A stretch of 64,000 nt of DNA from Carassius auratus (lineage: Eukaryota; Chordata; Actinopteri; Cypriniformes; Cyprinidae), in the NCBI RefSeq assembly GCF_003368295.1, contig NC_039256.1, forward strand, positions 23,874,458 through 23,938,457, in the 5' to 3' direction. Shown here piece by piece: positions 13,001-28,100 of this stretch (positions are counted from its first letter, which is position 1; every line of letters begins with the position of its first letter). Below the pieces are notes generated by a model, which ran no database searches, had not been told where the DNA came from, and worked only from the letters and a program-made list of their open reading frames with translations. The position numbers were made by a program, and so were the translations under genes.

Positions 13001-16000
13001 CCTTAGAAAATAAAATAAACATTCTTTAAAGAGAGAGAAAGAGTGATGTTTTACATGTTAAGTGATCAATAAAACTGCTAATCGAGAAGTGTAGAGATGT
13101 GTGTCCACTGAAGCACTCTATTCTGTCCCAGATTACAAGAGCTGTTTGATCCGCTATAATCAAGAACCACTTTGAGCGTTTCTATCTCAGAGAGTGAATG
13201 CGAATGAGTGAGATTGATCTGAAAACACTGATGAGCCTCTAAAAGCTCTACATATACATTTGTGCTCTTGCCTCTAGTCCTCTCTGATCGCCTAATTATC
13301 CTCCCGGTTAACACTGGAAAAACTTGTCCAGTGCCACCTCGGTTTGTCCAGGATGACTTGTTTATGTGCTGTTCGGAAGACAACATGAGAGAAACCTAAT
13401 AACTTAAAATGATTGCACTATGCTTAAAGTTCCATGAGCACCAGTTCCATAAATGAAGATCATATCTACAAAATAATGTTTACTACTAAGAAAATGTCCA
13501 ATTGAAATTTGTTCATATAGAGACAATTTATCAAAAATAAAATACAGTTTTCAAAAATAATCTGTTGCTTACTGTATATTCTCTGCATCAAAAATAAATA
13601 AATAAATCCATGCAAACATAATTGCGGGCAGTCTTTCTATATTTTCCTTCCCCTCCTCCAAATCGCTCTCATATTGATATTATATTAAAATAACATTAAC
13701 TGTGACAAACAGCAACTTTCATATTACTGGAGAGTTTATTGAGTGGCCCATGTCACATGACCTCTGCAGGAGAAGGAAAAAGTAAGACTGGTCTCAGATC
13801 CCATTTATCATCTACATCAGCTCTGGTGCAGTGTTGGAGATAACTCATTCTCTCTCTTTCTCCTCACTCTCTCCTGTTTCCTCTGTTTCCATTTCCCTCA
13901 CATTTTCCTTCAGCTCAACATGGAGCAGAGATCAGGCTCTGCTGAGGGAAGTGATGATTTGATTACGCATCTAATCTAACTGATGGCTTGTCTGCAGTGA
14001 ACATGGGAGCAAGAGGATATTTAACAATACAAGAAGGCCCCCAAAGGGAAGAAGAGACAGTGGTTTGGGTTTGTGGTAAAATGCAGCACCAAATCCCAGA
14101 AGGATTAGTGGAGTACAGTGGGGTGCAGCTGATAAGCAGACCGCTGTGTGGAAAGCACTGGCGGTCACCTCTTTGTTAGACTTGGTCTTTGTTAGAGATG
14201 CCAGTTTATGATGAGTTATGGATTATACTGATCCTAGTGGCTTTTTTTGAAACTCGTATATGAAGACACAGTAGGAACGCAACAAAAAAAAAACTGTTCA
14301 AAAAATTTGGGGTCAGTAAGATTTTTTTAATTTATTTTTTTATTTAGTTTTTAAAAACCTTAACAAATAAATAAAAATGACTAAGAAATGTTTAGTAGCA
14401 TGATCAAGATATTTATATATATATATATATTTTTTTACAATAAGGGCAGGAAAAGTACTTCTGAGCCATATTTAAAGGTCTTGACAGCTCAAGAAAAACA
14501 CCATTCACACACGTCTTGAGATTGTGATGTCCAATTGGAATGCTACAGTTCAAAGCCCTTTGTCACAGCAAAATATCTTCTTTTGTGTTTGAAAGCAGGT
14601 CATTCAGGATTGGAACATGAGTTTGAGAAAATTTATTAAATTAGTTATTTTTCTGGGGAATTATTCAATAAATACTATTCAAGCCACCCAAATCTAAAAA
14701 GCTAATACTCAAAGTAACAAGAGAAGCATTTCTCTCGCCTTATGGTATGCCTCCAAAATAGAATTAGTTTTTATTTGAAGAGAAAAGAAAGCTAAGGTCA
14801 TGTGACCTCCACTGACAGCAGAGCGGTACATGACAGCAGGGAGGTGAATTTACCATATGACCTTCATGTCCAGAGCTAGTTTTGACCTCTCAGACCTGAA
14901 TAACACATCAGAAACCCATATAAAGTGCTGAGCTGGTCATTCTGACCACAGCATCCAGCGGGATGTGATCAGATGGCTGTCCAGAGTGATCCGGGGGAGA
15001 ACAGGCTCTGATTTCAGGGTCACAGCACTATGGTGGATCCACTTGGGCTGGTGCTTTTGTCTCAGTGTTCACTCCTCTATGTAAATTTCTATGTAAAAAG
15101 GTCTTGGAATTAATTTGCATGGCAAAAAGACGATAGTTCAGGTCATGAAAAAGCGTCAGCTAATGGGAGTGAGATGCATGCTGCCGTGTACGTGATCACC
15201 ATTCACCAGAGAGTGAGATTGAATTATCAGGAAGAGTAAAAGAGGGAAACGTGAACGCGGTCTAAAAACTGACTCAGATAATATAACAGCTGTGAAGGGC
15301 AAGAGAGAATAAAACCCACAGCAAGCACGACTGCACTCCAGACAATAAGAAGAGCACAGCTCATCCTTCATTAACCACTCATTAAAAATCATTGCAACTG
15401 CCAATGATAAAGAGATTAATCCATCTGCATAAAGTTCACATCCATTTAATCTGGTGTTGTCACGATACTAAAATGTATACTTTGATACAATACCTGTCTA
15501 AAATCTTTTGATACTACTACTAAACCGATACTATGCCAAAAACTAAATACAACAGGAAAGGTAACTGAATAATAGATGATTCACATGGAGCTTATAGCTG
15601 TTTTATCTAGGATTAGGGTTCATGCAGGGAGTGAAAGCAGAGCGCTGTCCTTCTGTCGCAAGTGGACGCAACTCAGGAAACATGGCTCTTAATTAAACAC
15701 ATTCTTAAAGTACCAGTACTGGTAAAACGCAGAATCGTACCTTTTTAAAAAGGAAGGTATCACGATACCTTTTTAGTACCAACACTTAATTACCTCAGTA
15801 AGCTACTTTAACAAATCACTTCTATAATTGAATGCTCTCACCAGGTCTTCTATAATCTCCTTCACTGCTGCCACCACCAAGATGAAGAGTAACGGCACCA
15901 GTGTTGTCCACCTCCCTGTTGGCGACACATCAGGGATTTGCTGTTGAGAGGAAAAAAATAAATAAAATGGACACATTAAAAGTCAGTCATTAATCCCTTC

Positions 16001-19000
16001 CTCCAGAAGAGCAAAATCAAAACATGAACATCCAAATGGCACACTAACCTCTTCACCTACAGGGCATGAATACAAACACTAATTAAAGTCTAGCAGAGCA
16101 TTTAAATGTATGACCTCATGAAAAACACTGGGGGGGTTGATAAACTGCTCCATTTTGTTTCCCAGCAATCATAACAGAGCCTGAGGACCTACATCCCTGG
16201 TGGTGTTAGTATTTATCACTGGGAGGTCAAGAAAGTAACCTAAGGGAATGGTAATAACCATCGGAACGTCAGCAGCTTGACTGTGATGGATGTTTAGAAG
16301 TCACCATGTGACATATCCGTCTACCCTGCTGAAGAGATCAGCTTAGACTAGCATAAATTTACAGACTGGTCCAGGCTGGTTAGGCAGTCAAGAAAGTGTC
16401 CTCAAGCTTATATATAATTCACACCATTACAACTTGATTAAACTTCTACAGTTTCTCTCCTGATTCTGGCAAAACTCACAAAGCTTAATATCAAGAAGTG
16501 GATCGTCTTTGGAACATGTCCCTATCAGATAAAGTGTCAGAGCTGTGACAGCTTCAGACAGAGGCCAACAATGCAAAGACATACGATAGGAAACCCGAAA
16601 CGGATTCCTTTTAACCTGATGCCAATACTTTCCCTTCTGCGTTACGTTTCACTTAAACAGGAGCGTACGCTCACAACCAAACCAGAGTGGTGTAGAGGAC
16701 CAGAGCAGTCGATCATCGTGGAGTGTCAGGATCAAAATATTTAGTTGATTATGATGGCATAACCAGAAGCAGTTTTGATGAAACAGCATCTGTAAAAACC
16801 AGATGGTCGCTTTGGTCCCCTTGTTGCCTCAGCAAACCCATCCCTCCTGTTTTTCTCATTCACAACATGCCTGTGCATTTCATTGCATTGACAGCGGCGC
16901 GATGAAGATGCACAGAACCTGTGCTTCAAAGCCACCTGACTCCCTCCGTTTTACCTCACAGCTTCTCCTCTTTCTTCATCTCTCTTCCCTCTGGTCATCG
17001 ATTGCGCTACATTAAAGCAGAAGCACTAATTTAATGCGCTGCGCATGCACAGGGTCACACCAGGTTGCTCTATGGTGGATTCATCATACCTCCTGTATCT
17101 AAAAGAACAGCATGTTTATAGCATTCTGGAGCCCTCGGTGACTGCAGCGTCTGGTTATTACACAGATGCTGAAGCAGTGCAGTCAAAATCTGTTTAGGTT
17201 TCAAAAGCAATATATATAGTACACAACTGTTCAAAAGTTTGGAGTCAGTAAGATTTTTTTCATGTTTTTGAAAGAAGCCTGTTACGCTCACAAAGGCTGC
17301 CTTTATTTGATCAAAAAGATAAAAACAGAAATACAGAATAGAACAGAATATTATTATATTTAAAATAGACTATTTCTATTTTTAAATGTTTTTTAAGTAA
17401 TTTATTCCTGTGATGCAAAAACTGATGTTCAACAACGATGTTGAAGACAGTTGTGTTGCTTAAAATTTTTTTGTGGAAACCATACATTTTTCAGGATTAT
17501 TTGATAAATAGTAAGTTCAAAAATACAGCATTTTATTGAAAATAGAACTCTTATGTAACATTATTAAGGTCTTCACTGCCCATTTTGATCAATTTAATGG
17601 TCCTTGGAATAAAAATCATTAATTTTTTTCAATTGTTTTTCAAAATTACTCAAGGAGCTGTTATGTGGGTTTTGTTTCATGTTTGGGTTTTGACATGTTC
17701 ATGTTTTTATGTCTTTTATTTTGTTATTGTTTGTGTCATGCTTCCCTTGCCATCTTGTCTTCATGCTATTGGTTCCTCTTGTTCATTGTGTCATGTTCTG
17801 ATTGGTTTATTGTCTTGTCATGTGATTATCAGTTCTGTTTACTCATTGGTTGTTTAGTCATGTGTTTTGTTCCCCATTGGTTGGTTCATGTCATGTGTCC
17901 ATCACTGCCTGTTATAGGGTAGCCATGTTTTTGCCATTGTCCCGTCATATATTAACGTATGTACCTGCTGTTGGTGAGTCAAGTCTGTTTTTGTAACTCG
18001 TCAAGTCAAGTCAAGTCAAGTCAAGTCAAGTCTTTGTTTATTGTTTGGATTTTGGATTGCACCTTATAAATAAACTGCACTTGGGTTAATCTATGCTCGC
18101 CATCAGTGGACTACTCATTACAGGAGCAATATACTTTCCTTTAAAATGTATGTGCTAGCTATGAATTAAAGGTATAGTTCACCCAAAAATAAAAAAAGTA
18201 TGTTGTTAATAGCTCACTTTCATGTCATTCATGCCTTGTTTACTAGCAGAGGAATGCACACAGTTGTTGTGAAACTCTTGTAAATGGCGGAGGACGCTGA
18301 TGCAGAAGAGAAGTTTGTTGAATAAAGTTGTTATTTTTCTTTTCTTTGTGCACAAAAAGTATTCTCGTAGTTGCATTGCTGTCTATGTAAGGTCAGAAAG
18401 CTGTCGAATTTCAACCAAAATAGTTTAAGTTGTGTTCCAAAGATGAAGGTCATATGGGTTTGGGATGACATGAGTACAAGTAATTAATGACATTATTTAA
18501 ATTTTTGGATGAACTATCCCTTTAATATCTCAACAGTCAGTAAGGTTCTCTTTAAGCAGATCCTAAGCCATGACCGGTACTAAGCCATTACAGGGGTCTT
18601 CACAGACATTTTCAACATGTCCCTCACCCAAGCAACTGTGCCAACATATTTTAAGTCCACATCCATTGTGCCAGTACCGAAACACTTCTCCCCAATGTGC
18701 CTGAATGACTATCACCCCGTAGCACTCATACCCATCATTATGAAGTGCTTTGAGCAACTGGTCCGAGCACACCTCAAAAAATGCCTCCCACCCACACTGG
18801 ACCCACACTGGACCCACACCAATTTGTCTATTGTAGAAATAGGAGCACAGAGGATGCGGTATGCACAGTGCTGCACTCTACACTCACACACCTGGACAAT
18901 AACAACATGTATGTTAGGATGTTGTTTGATTACTTCAGTCCAGCATTTAACACCGTTATTCCCTCCAAGCTGACTACAAAACTTGGAGACCTGGACATTA

Positions 19001-22000
19001 ACACCTCCCCCTGCAACTGGATTATGGACTTTCTGACCAACAGGCCTCAGCATGTTCGGTCAGGCCACACCCACTCCACCACCATCACACTCAACACCGG
19101 CGTACCACAGGGCTGTGTGCGGAGCCCATTCCTTTACTCCCTTTACACCCACCACTGCAAGCCTGTGCATGGATCCAACTCCATCATTAAGTTTGCAGAC
19201 GACACCACGGTGATTGGCCTCATCAGTGACAACGATGAGACTGTCTACAAGGAAGATGTACAGCACCTGGCAACATGGTGCGCTGACAATAACCTGCTCC
19301 TTAACACCAATAAGACAAAGGAGCTCATTGTGTTCTTCAGGAAGAAGAAAGGAACCAAGCATGACCCCATCCACATTAACGGGATGGTTGTTGAACGTGT
19401 CTCCAGCTTCATCTCGGAGGAACTGTCCTGGACCACAAACACCTCCAGCCTGGTCAAGAAGGCTCACCAGCGCCTCTCTTCTTCTTCAGAATACTTATCT
19501 GTATTGTTATTGTACATATTGTAGACCTTGTATATTCTGTACTTACTGCTTATTGCACTTCTGGTTAGATGCTAACTGCATTTCGTTGCCTTGTACCTTA
19601 CATGTGCAGTGACAAAGTTGAATCTTATCTAATCTAATCAAGCACTGAAATATGAAAACTCACAACGCAACTGGCCTTGTGTAGCAAAGTAACATTTGTG
19701 CTCACACACTTGTGGAGAGTATGTTTGGGGACTCTCACTGTAATGTAATGCACTATATTACTGAGGTTTTCACACTTGGTTTGATTGTTTGGTCTGAACC
19801 AGAGTTCGATTCCACCCTGCTGTTCAATCAGTCCTGCCTACTTAAGAAACCCAGTGTCTGATCACAGAGGGTCAGGGAATCCGCAGACAGATGTTTATCT
19901 GCGACCGTGAGAGCTGACAGTCCTAATCTCTCCATCTTATCATCAGTATTCCTGCCCTGGGGGAAGAAGGTTGAAGACTAACACTTAAGTCTTACTTGCA
20001 GAAGTGCGATGAACAGGAAAAAGGAGTTTGCTGCTCTTCTGAACTGAGAGTACAGGAACCGAGGCAGGAACGTGAGGACATTGTACTTCGCAGTGCTGGA
20101 GAGAAAAGAAGAGAGGATGTTAGAAATGTTGTTACATCCTAACAATGAACACATTATAAAACCACCTGACGTCTTCTGCAGACTGGGCTGACATAGTTTG
20201 TTTATAATCCATTAATTTCTTACAGTTTGTAATTTTTAGTGGGTCACCATTATACCATAACAAGTGATATTGATAATCAGGAATCATTACCATGACCCCC
20301 ATTACGATTTCAAATCTCTCCCCTTTGCAACACCCAATGTCAGTTTCAGTGCCAGTTTGAGACACGTGCATGATCACATACTGGGTGATTGAGAGAGGCA
20401 GCTAATGACGATAAAGAACAGCTAAGTTTGAGGAGAAGAGAGAGATTGGGCTATAAAGAGCTCTGAATTTGAGTGAACGACGGTGGAAGCTTGCCAGAGC
20501 CTCCATCTCAGACTGCAGACTGATTGATGCTCACATTAGGCCCAAGACAGCGAGGCCACTTCACTCTGAACCCTGACAACAGCCTCTTTATCCACCCACT
20601 TACATTTGTAACAGCCAACCAAAAAAAACTTATTTCAATCAGAATATGGGTATTTATTTATTATTCACTAATGATACATAAAATAAAATACAAAAATAAA
20701 AAAACATAAAAAGATAAAATACAAAATACAATATAATACAATAAAATACAGTATTCTTAATAAATGATACATATAATAAAATAATACATATACAAAGTAA
20801 AAATACAAACTAATAAAATACATTAAAGAATAATGTAAAAAATAATACAATATTCTCAGCCCACCAAGAAAACAGTCAGAATTTTTAGTAACACTTAATA
20901 TAATATAATTGATATATGCTATGTTACTATTTTCAAAATATAAACTGTATGTGTGTGTATTTATATATACACACATAAAAATAAACAGTGTACACATATT
21001 ATGTAAACAAAAACTTATAGTTTGGATAGGATTACTGGTTTGACAGCACTAAATATAATATAATAAATATAATATAGATTATAAAAAACAAGACAATACT
21101 ATACACAATCAAATATAAAATATAATATTAAAATAAAAAACGATTCAATATTCTCAGCCACCTAAAAGCATTTCTAATAGAATAGAATAAGAAGAGATCA
21201 GCCCACCAAGACATTCTTTTCAATCAGAATATTAGCATTTAGTTTTTTATTAATGACTGTAATATAAAATACAATACAGCCACGTTAGAGAGACTGAGAC
21301 AGTCTGTGAGCATTTCTAACATGAAAAGCGATACAAGTCTCTGTTTCACTGATCCAGTCTTCACAGAGATCCTTATCAGACCACGGCACACAGCATACTG
21401 TAGCACAGCAATTATCAGCACCATACGAGATGGAAAGTTCTGTCAGGGGCCTGTCGCTCTCGCTTTTCTCCACTTTCTCTTGGCTAGTTTTCAGCTTTTG
21501 CTCAGTGTAGTTGCGTCAGGTGGCTAACAGCAGCTAGCAGCTGCTCCTACTGTACTTCAGATAAAGAGACACATTTCCATGCTGCTGGGCTACTCAAATT
21601 CATGGAGGAGAGCAAGAGGGAAAAATGACATCTCCATCTGTCCATATACTCATCATCTAGCACACATTAGACCTATTTTGTTCTTCAACAATTCAATAAA
21701 ATGGGTGCAAAAACGAAAAAAAAAGGTTTCAAAACTATATCTAGCGGAAAAATATAATAGTTTCAATATTGCCTATTGTTACTATTGTGGAATTAAACAA
21801 TATGAAGCTCTTCAGAAACCTTTTAAACATTTTAAATAAAGTGGCTGCTAATGCAAAGTTAATTTGACAATAATAATGATGGACACCATGAACTCAACAT
21901 GACATTCTAGCAGACAGCTTTCTCACGGCGGTTCAGAGAGAACTGACCTGCGTCTCTCCTCCCATTTCCTCTACACGACCCCAGAAACCAGATCTAGGTT

Positions 22001-25000
22001 TGCTTCTAGACCTCAGCCGCCTGCTTAACCCACACGCTCTGCTCTTTTAGCACTACTTGGCATCATCATGCTTTTAAACAAACATGTATCGCACACTAGG
22101 GCTTCGGGACGCTAGCTCATCAGGCAGTCACTGGGGTGACTAGTGTTACTGCTCATCAAGATGCACCTCAGGGTTGAATCACGTGCTGTTAATCATTTTA
22201 ATGGAGAAAAGGTTGAGGCATCGTTGGCGGTGGCGCATTTACAAATGCACCATGCATTGTCTTTAGTGTGAGAAGTAAACATACTTTTTTGGTTTATGTG
22301 TTAGGAGAGATATGTTAATAATGTTTGTTTGTTTGAGGTGTCAAAATGTGTAATTTAACACAACTTAGCATGTGCTCTATTCCCAGAATGTTTTTAATTT
22401 AAGTAAGCTTAGTATTTTGTTCAAGAGAAATGCAATGTGATCCCTCTTCCTTGTTTGCTAGTCTTGATTGTACAGTACAAAAGGAACGCTATGGGTAGCA
22501 GTTTGGCCAATCAGCATGATAGTAATGATCTACTGAGGGTAACAACTTGAACTTGACCTAAAGTTCACACCTGCCACACAATGTACTATGTGTATAAAGG
22601 CTTAATCTAGCAAACACAGCTCTCAAAGTGGCCAATGAACAGGAACTCTTCTGCAAAAAACAAGTTAAATGGACAAAGTTGGCATTATCATTCATGACAC
22701 AAAGCTAGGGCACTTTTTAAAACTACAGTCGATGCTGTTGACCTGTTTTGGGTGCTTAAAGTCACAACCATAAGCCTGTGAACTTTCAGAACAACTAATT
22801 TTTTCATATAATTATATCAATACCACAACAGTTAAGTGTAGTGTTCATAACAATGGTGACATTTGCCAGTGTTCCCACTGTAAAAAGTTTTTGAAAGAAG
22901 TCTTATATTTTCACCAAAGCAGCATTTATTTGACAAAACAGTTTTATCAGTTTTTCATCATATCACTGTTTTTAATATATTTGAAAAATATAATTTATTC
23001 CTGAAAAGGCAAAGCTAAATTTGAACCAAGTTCCCAATAAAACTGTTCGCTTGACTCGCTGATAGAAAGTTCAAAAGAACAGCATTAATTTTATTACATG
23101 TCTTCACTGTCACATTCAATTGAATTTGCCCTTGCTGGAAAAAAAAAAAAAAAGTTAAAGTTGTAATGGAGTGATTAATTTTGAAGCTGTGTGCTTTGGT
23201 TCAAGACTTTTTTGTTATTATGTTTAAATGCCTTACAAGAAACATTAAATGAAAATCTTTCAAATGCAAGGCTACATGGTACTGTTTCTAGGAGAACGAA
23301 TGCACAAGGAAATGTGAAAGCACATTGTTCTTCACTGCATTAATCAAAGTATGGCATTATTAGAGAGTAATACATGAGTGACATGAAGTCTGGATGAATA
23401 CTCTCTCACTGCAGGGTGGAAGAAAACCCACCAAGCATCTAACACTTCACTAATGCTGAAATATGTAATTTCAAATCAGTTCATTTCACTGACACAGGCT
23501 GATCTTTTGAGGGCAAGTAAAAAATTACACAATTTCTATTTTTTGATAAACGGCTCCTTAAAAGTAATTCAGAGGGTGATTCAGCAGATATCAGATATTA
23601 ACTGCAGCACCTGCTCCTAACTCCACTCTGCTTGCCATACATCACTATGAGTCCATATTTAACCTGGACACTGTGAGCCACTGTGGCAACCTGAATACAG
23701 CAATACTTTCTCTTGTCTGTCAAATACCAGCTCACTAGTTTTAATGTGGCATTTTATTCGTACAGTTCCTTCCCACTCAAATACTTTTCAAAACCATCTT
23801 CATCCATCCATGACATTACAGTCTGTTTAACACTTTTGTTTTCGTTTCAGTGACATTAGATAGGAGTTCTGTTTTTAACCCAGCTGAGTTTCCTTGCTGC
23901 CTACACAATTGTTCAAAAAGTTTGGGGACAGCAAGTTAAAAAAAATAAAATGTTTTTATATTTCCTCTGAAGGCAAAGCTGAATTAGCAGCCATTACTCC
24001 AGTCTTCTGTGTCACATGATCCTTCAGAAATCATTTTAATATGCTGAATTGCTGCTCGAGAAATATGTTAAAAATAGTTGTGCTGCTTAATATTGTTGTG
24101 GTTACCATGATATATTTTTTCAGAATTATTTGAACAATAGAACTCAGCACTTAAATGTAGGCCTTTAATTAATTACACTGTAACAAGGACAGCATAAAAT
24201 AAAGTGTAACCCATTTTTGCTAAATAAAAGTATTAATCATGAAATTAAACCACACAAATAAATACTAGGTAAAAGAGTACATGTAATAAGACTTAAAATA
24301 TTTTAAATCAATAAATTTCAGTGTTGAACAAGTTTTTATAAACAACATTTCTTTGTTTGAGGAAACCCATGTTTGCACAATACACATGGAAGCACACATA
24401 CCTGACACGATTACTGCAGAACTTGGTAAACTGGGGCTGATTGATGAAAATGAGCCTGGAATCTTCCTGGTCTGCTAAAGAAGTCTTTTCCGACGTGTCT
24501 TCTGTCTTTTCATAACCTGAGGCAAGGAAAAAAGAGAGAGACAGAGAGGAATAAAGCTAAATGTAATAAAGCATGCAAAAATGAGCATTTAGCTATTATA
24601 AAATATCAGTCTTTGTTTTGTTTTGTTTTATAAAGTAACGGCTATTTATACCATGACAGATCAGATCTCCCAGCAACTGAAAACAAATCGCCTTTAACAA
24701 GATTACAGTAAAGATTACATCTTTAACAACAGTCAGACCCTGAGGAGCTAAAGACATGACCTATAACCGCTAAGCTTTTCTGAAGTGTGTGACTTCTATA
24801 GAGTAGCTTAACTGATGACATTAAGAGGGTTCTAAATCACTCAAAATAAATATAAACAATTAAATACATTTACAAATAATGTATGACTAAATAAAAAACG
24901 ATTATGTATTTTACTATAGAAATAAAACGGATAAATCTTGTGAATATAAATGATGATAAGTCCTGGTCCCTATAATTCAGATCCAGACTCCAGGTCGATT

Positions 25001-25141
25001 AAGTCATTATTAGGGCTGGTGTTGTGACAGCCAGTGGAAAAAGAAATGTGTGATATTACAGGGAAAAAGAGCCCAAGGGAAAAGATGAATGAAAGAAGGG
25101 CAGCTCAAACAGATTCGCCTGCAGGCATCCACACGCGTGCA

Positions 25142-25177
<36 letters not shown>

Positions 25178-28100
25178 GAGACAGACAGACAGAGAGCAGT
25201 GATAATACGAACTTAGTCTATTATAGGCAAAACTTTTAACTGGTTAAGTTAATACACTTTGCAACTAATTTAGAGCATGGAAGAAAAAGGAAAACTGTCC
25301 TGGTATCCATACAACTTGATCAACATCAAATGAGTCAAAGTTAAAGGGGTTATTTCAAATTAGTCCATGGTTAACTCACCCTCAAGGCATTATAGGTGTA
25401 TATGACTTTCTTTTTTCAGACAAATCCAATCGGAGTGGCAAAATCCATGCCATTTATAAAGCTTGGGAGAGCAAGGAAAATTTTTAATAAAACTCAAATT
25501 GGATTAGTTTGAAAGAAGATAAAACATGGACTAATTTCCATTTTTAGGTGATCAAACCTTCTAAAGGTAAAGGTTGTACCTGCCACTAGAGGACGCAATA
25601 TCAAAACAATAACAATCACGTTTTTTCATGACGCTAAGAAGGAGCGTGGAATGATGGAATTTGTTGTCTTCTACTCAACCTCTGACGGCCAACAATCAGA
25701 TGAAAATATAAATCATGGATTTAACGAGAGTTTAACGATTTGCGCAAATAGATTTTATACAAAATGACACAGAACATCTGAAGTGCATTCTAATTTCAAA
25801 CTTACATCGCAGTCTGTTCATTATTAAAATAAAGTACAGTCAACCAAACATTTAAAAGGTTACACTGGTCATTTTAAATAGACCGTAGTATACCGGTCCA
25901 CTCTGCTGTTATGCCAAGGACGTTTTTGCTCATGTGAAGAGGATGATCTTTTCCGTCTAGTTTACATTAAAAAAATTAAAAAATATTAGAGTTTAACATT
26001 CAGATACATTGCGAATATAGAAACATTTGGATATGTGCAGATGGAGATGCGAGCAATAACCTCAAAATACATCTAGCCAAATCCGCGCTCGCTCGTCCTC
26101 GTATGCAATCACTCATGCACTGTCACGATCTAATTCAATGTAAATGCCTGAATTTGTAAAACAAATAGACCTAGCAGAATGCAAAAATTCAAAATCGAAT
26201 ATTCTGCAGAACAGGATCAAACAAAAAAAGTACTGGTCATAATACTTGCATAAAATGTTTGATGTGGAAAAAATTGGTTCACTGACTGCGCAGCACAGCC
26301 ACAAGCACCAGAGTTACATTTGGGATAATTTTATTTTTAATACTAAGTGTCATTTGAAAACATTGCAGTTGCCTTTTAAAATACAACAACGAGCACCACG
26401 AAACCATTTAAAGAGGCGCGTTGGGCAGTCTCCTTGACGGGAAACAGTCAACAGTAAAATAATCTCAAAATTATGACACGCACTCTTCATTTTATCAAAT
26501 GATCATAATCACATCTATTAATTTTACAGTCCTGCTACAAGCATTCTATTCAGACTAAAACCCCTTTAATTCAGGTGAGAAAGCTGTTTTTTTCCAAGTG
26601 GCTTTTGCACATAATAATAATAATACCGCTGCAGATGCATTTTGCAGCATTAAGGTTATTAATTAATCGTTAATTTAAACGACGATCGATCATGGAAATT
26701 ATCAAATATTGACATCCCTAAATACAAATGAGTTGGATGGAAACCTGGTTATTGTCTGCATCAAACCATACTTCTGAACAAATGGTTCAGGACCGCTGTC
26801 TCTCCTAGCACGGTGCTGTCTGTGAGCGGGGTGGAGTAACGGAGCTCTCAATCACGCTGCAGTGTTTGTAAGAGCTGACAACTTCTCCACCCCATTTACA
26901 GAGTCAAATTCTCTGACTACCTTTATCTCCCAGGACTGTTGTTGAATCTTCCAAAAGTTTTGGCTTGGGGTCCTTCACATGCGGCAGCAGCACTTTCCAC
27001 CGCACCAATAACACAAGGGTTGCCCACCGACGTGCCTGACTTAAAATTGGCGCTACTAAACACTGATATCGCCCGATGCCGATATATAAAAAAAAAAGAC
27101 AAATATCAGACCGATATATCGGCCAAATGATATATCGGTCGACCTCTAGTACACTGTGTAAAATCATGGACTAATTGCTTAAGAAGATTATCAACATACT
27201 TTCTTAAAGGTGTTTCCCTTACAGAGTTTACCAGTTCTGACATTAGACTGAATGCTTCACATAATGAACATTACTGTGGCATACTAGACAAAGAGGCTAA
27301 ATGCTTGAACATTTTTAGGTATTTGTGAGTGATGGAGCAAAAAAAGTGAAAGAGGAAGATGTAGACACTAGAAAGTTTAAACAAAACATCTAAGCTAAAC
27401 CAATTTCTTCACTAAATCAAATTATTACAGCATATCAACTGTTCAAAATATATTTAAACATTATATAGTGACATTATATATACATATAAAAATAAAAAGT
27501 AAAATAAGGATTGTCCCTTGTGCACTCAAGTTTAGGAACATGATCCAGCTTGACTGCATCTAGAACCACACAATGCCCTTCTTAGTGAAACGACTCTGTG
27601 TGTAAACACAATAAATGAATAAATAATTAATATTTGCACTGATAAATAATGCAGATGGCACAGAGTAAATTGGCTATGCTCATCTGAGGATCACCGTTAT
27701 TAAACCAACAGCGGGAAGCAATATGAGAATGAGAGCAAAATAAGATTAAACGCATTCAAACTTGAGCAGCTAATAGAAAATTTTGTGCTGACATACCAAC
27801 CTTTACTTCTGACCTCTTGACCTCAATTAAAATCAGACATGACCAGAAAACTCTGTCGTTCAACCTAAATCCTATTTACAAGCCTGTGGAAGCAGAACCC
27901 AAAATCATGAATGCACTGTTTGTTTTTAACAGCCGGAGGTGTGACATGAGTGCATGTTTATCATCAGGTTGCAATTTAATGAATTTGGGGAGTTAAAATC
28001 CACTCCCTTTATAGGCAAAATAATGTTCTGTTTGTTTGAGCGTCCTGGCTCAATCAGTGGTGTGAGTGTGGGGTGGGAATCACGGACTGTTCAACCCTCT

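Larger units (their letters stand above)
12810..15841. other. atp8a1 intron 4
   Basis: About 3 kb. It holds a repeat fragment near 14296 and a MITE at 15459-15785. Short frames at 13078-13386 and 13971-14179 show no family features. Confidence 0.6.
20096..24401. other. atp8a1 intron 2
   Basis: About 4.3 kb. AT-rich with degenerate AAAATAC repeats at 20640-21280 and two copies of the dispersed cyprinid repeat. No exon recognised. Confidence 0.6.

Noticed and set aside
17585..17922. 90- and 85-codon plus-strand hydrophobic frames rich in Cys, Phe and Leu
   Set aside because: They lie in the T-rich repeat and LTR and reflect base composition, not membrane proteins.
19060..19467. 135-codon minus-strand frame opposite the LINE
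   Set aside because: It is the antisense shadow of the reverse transcriptase coding strand.
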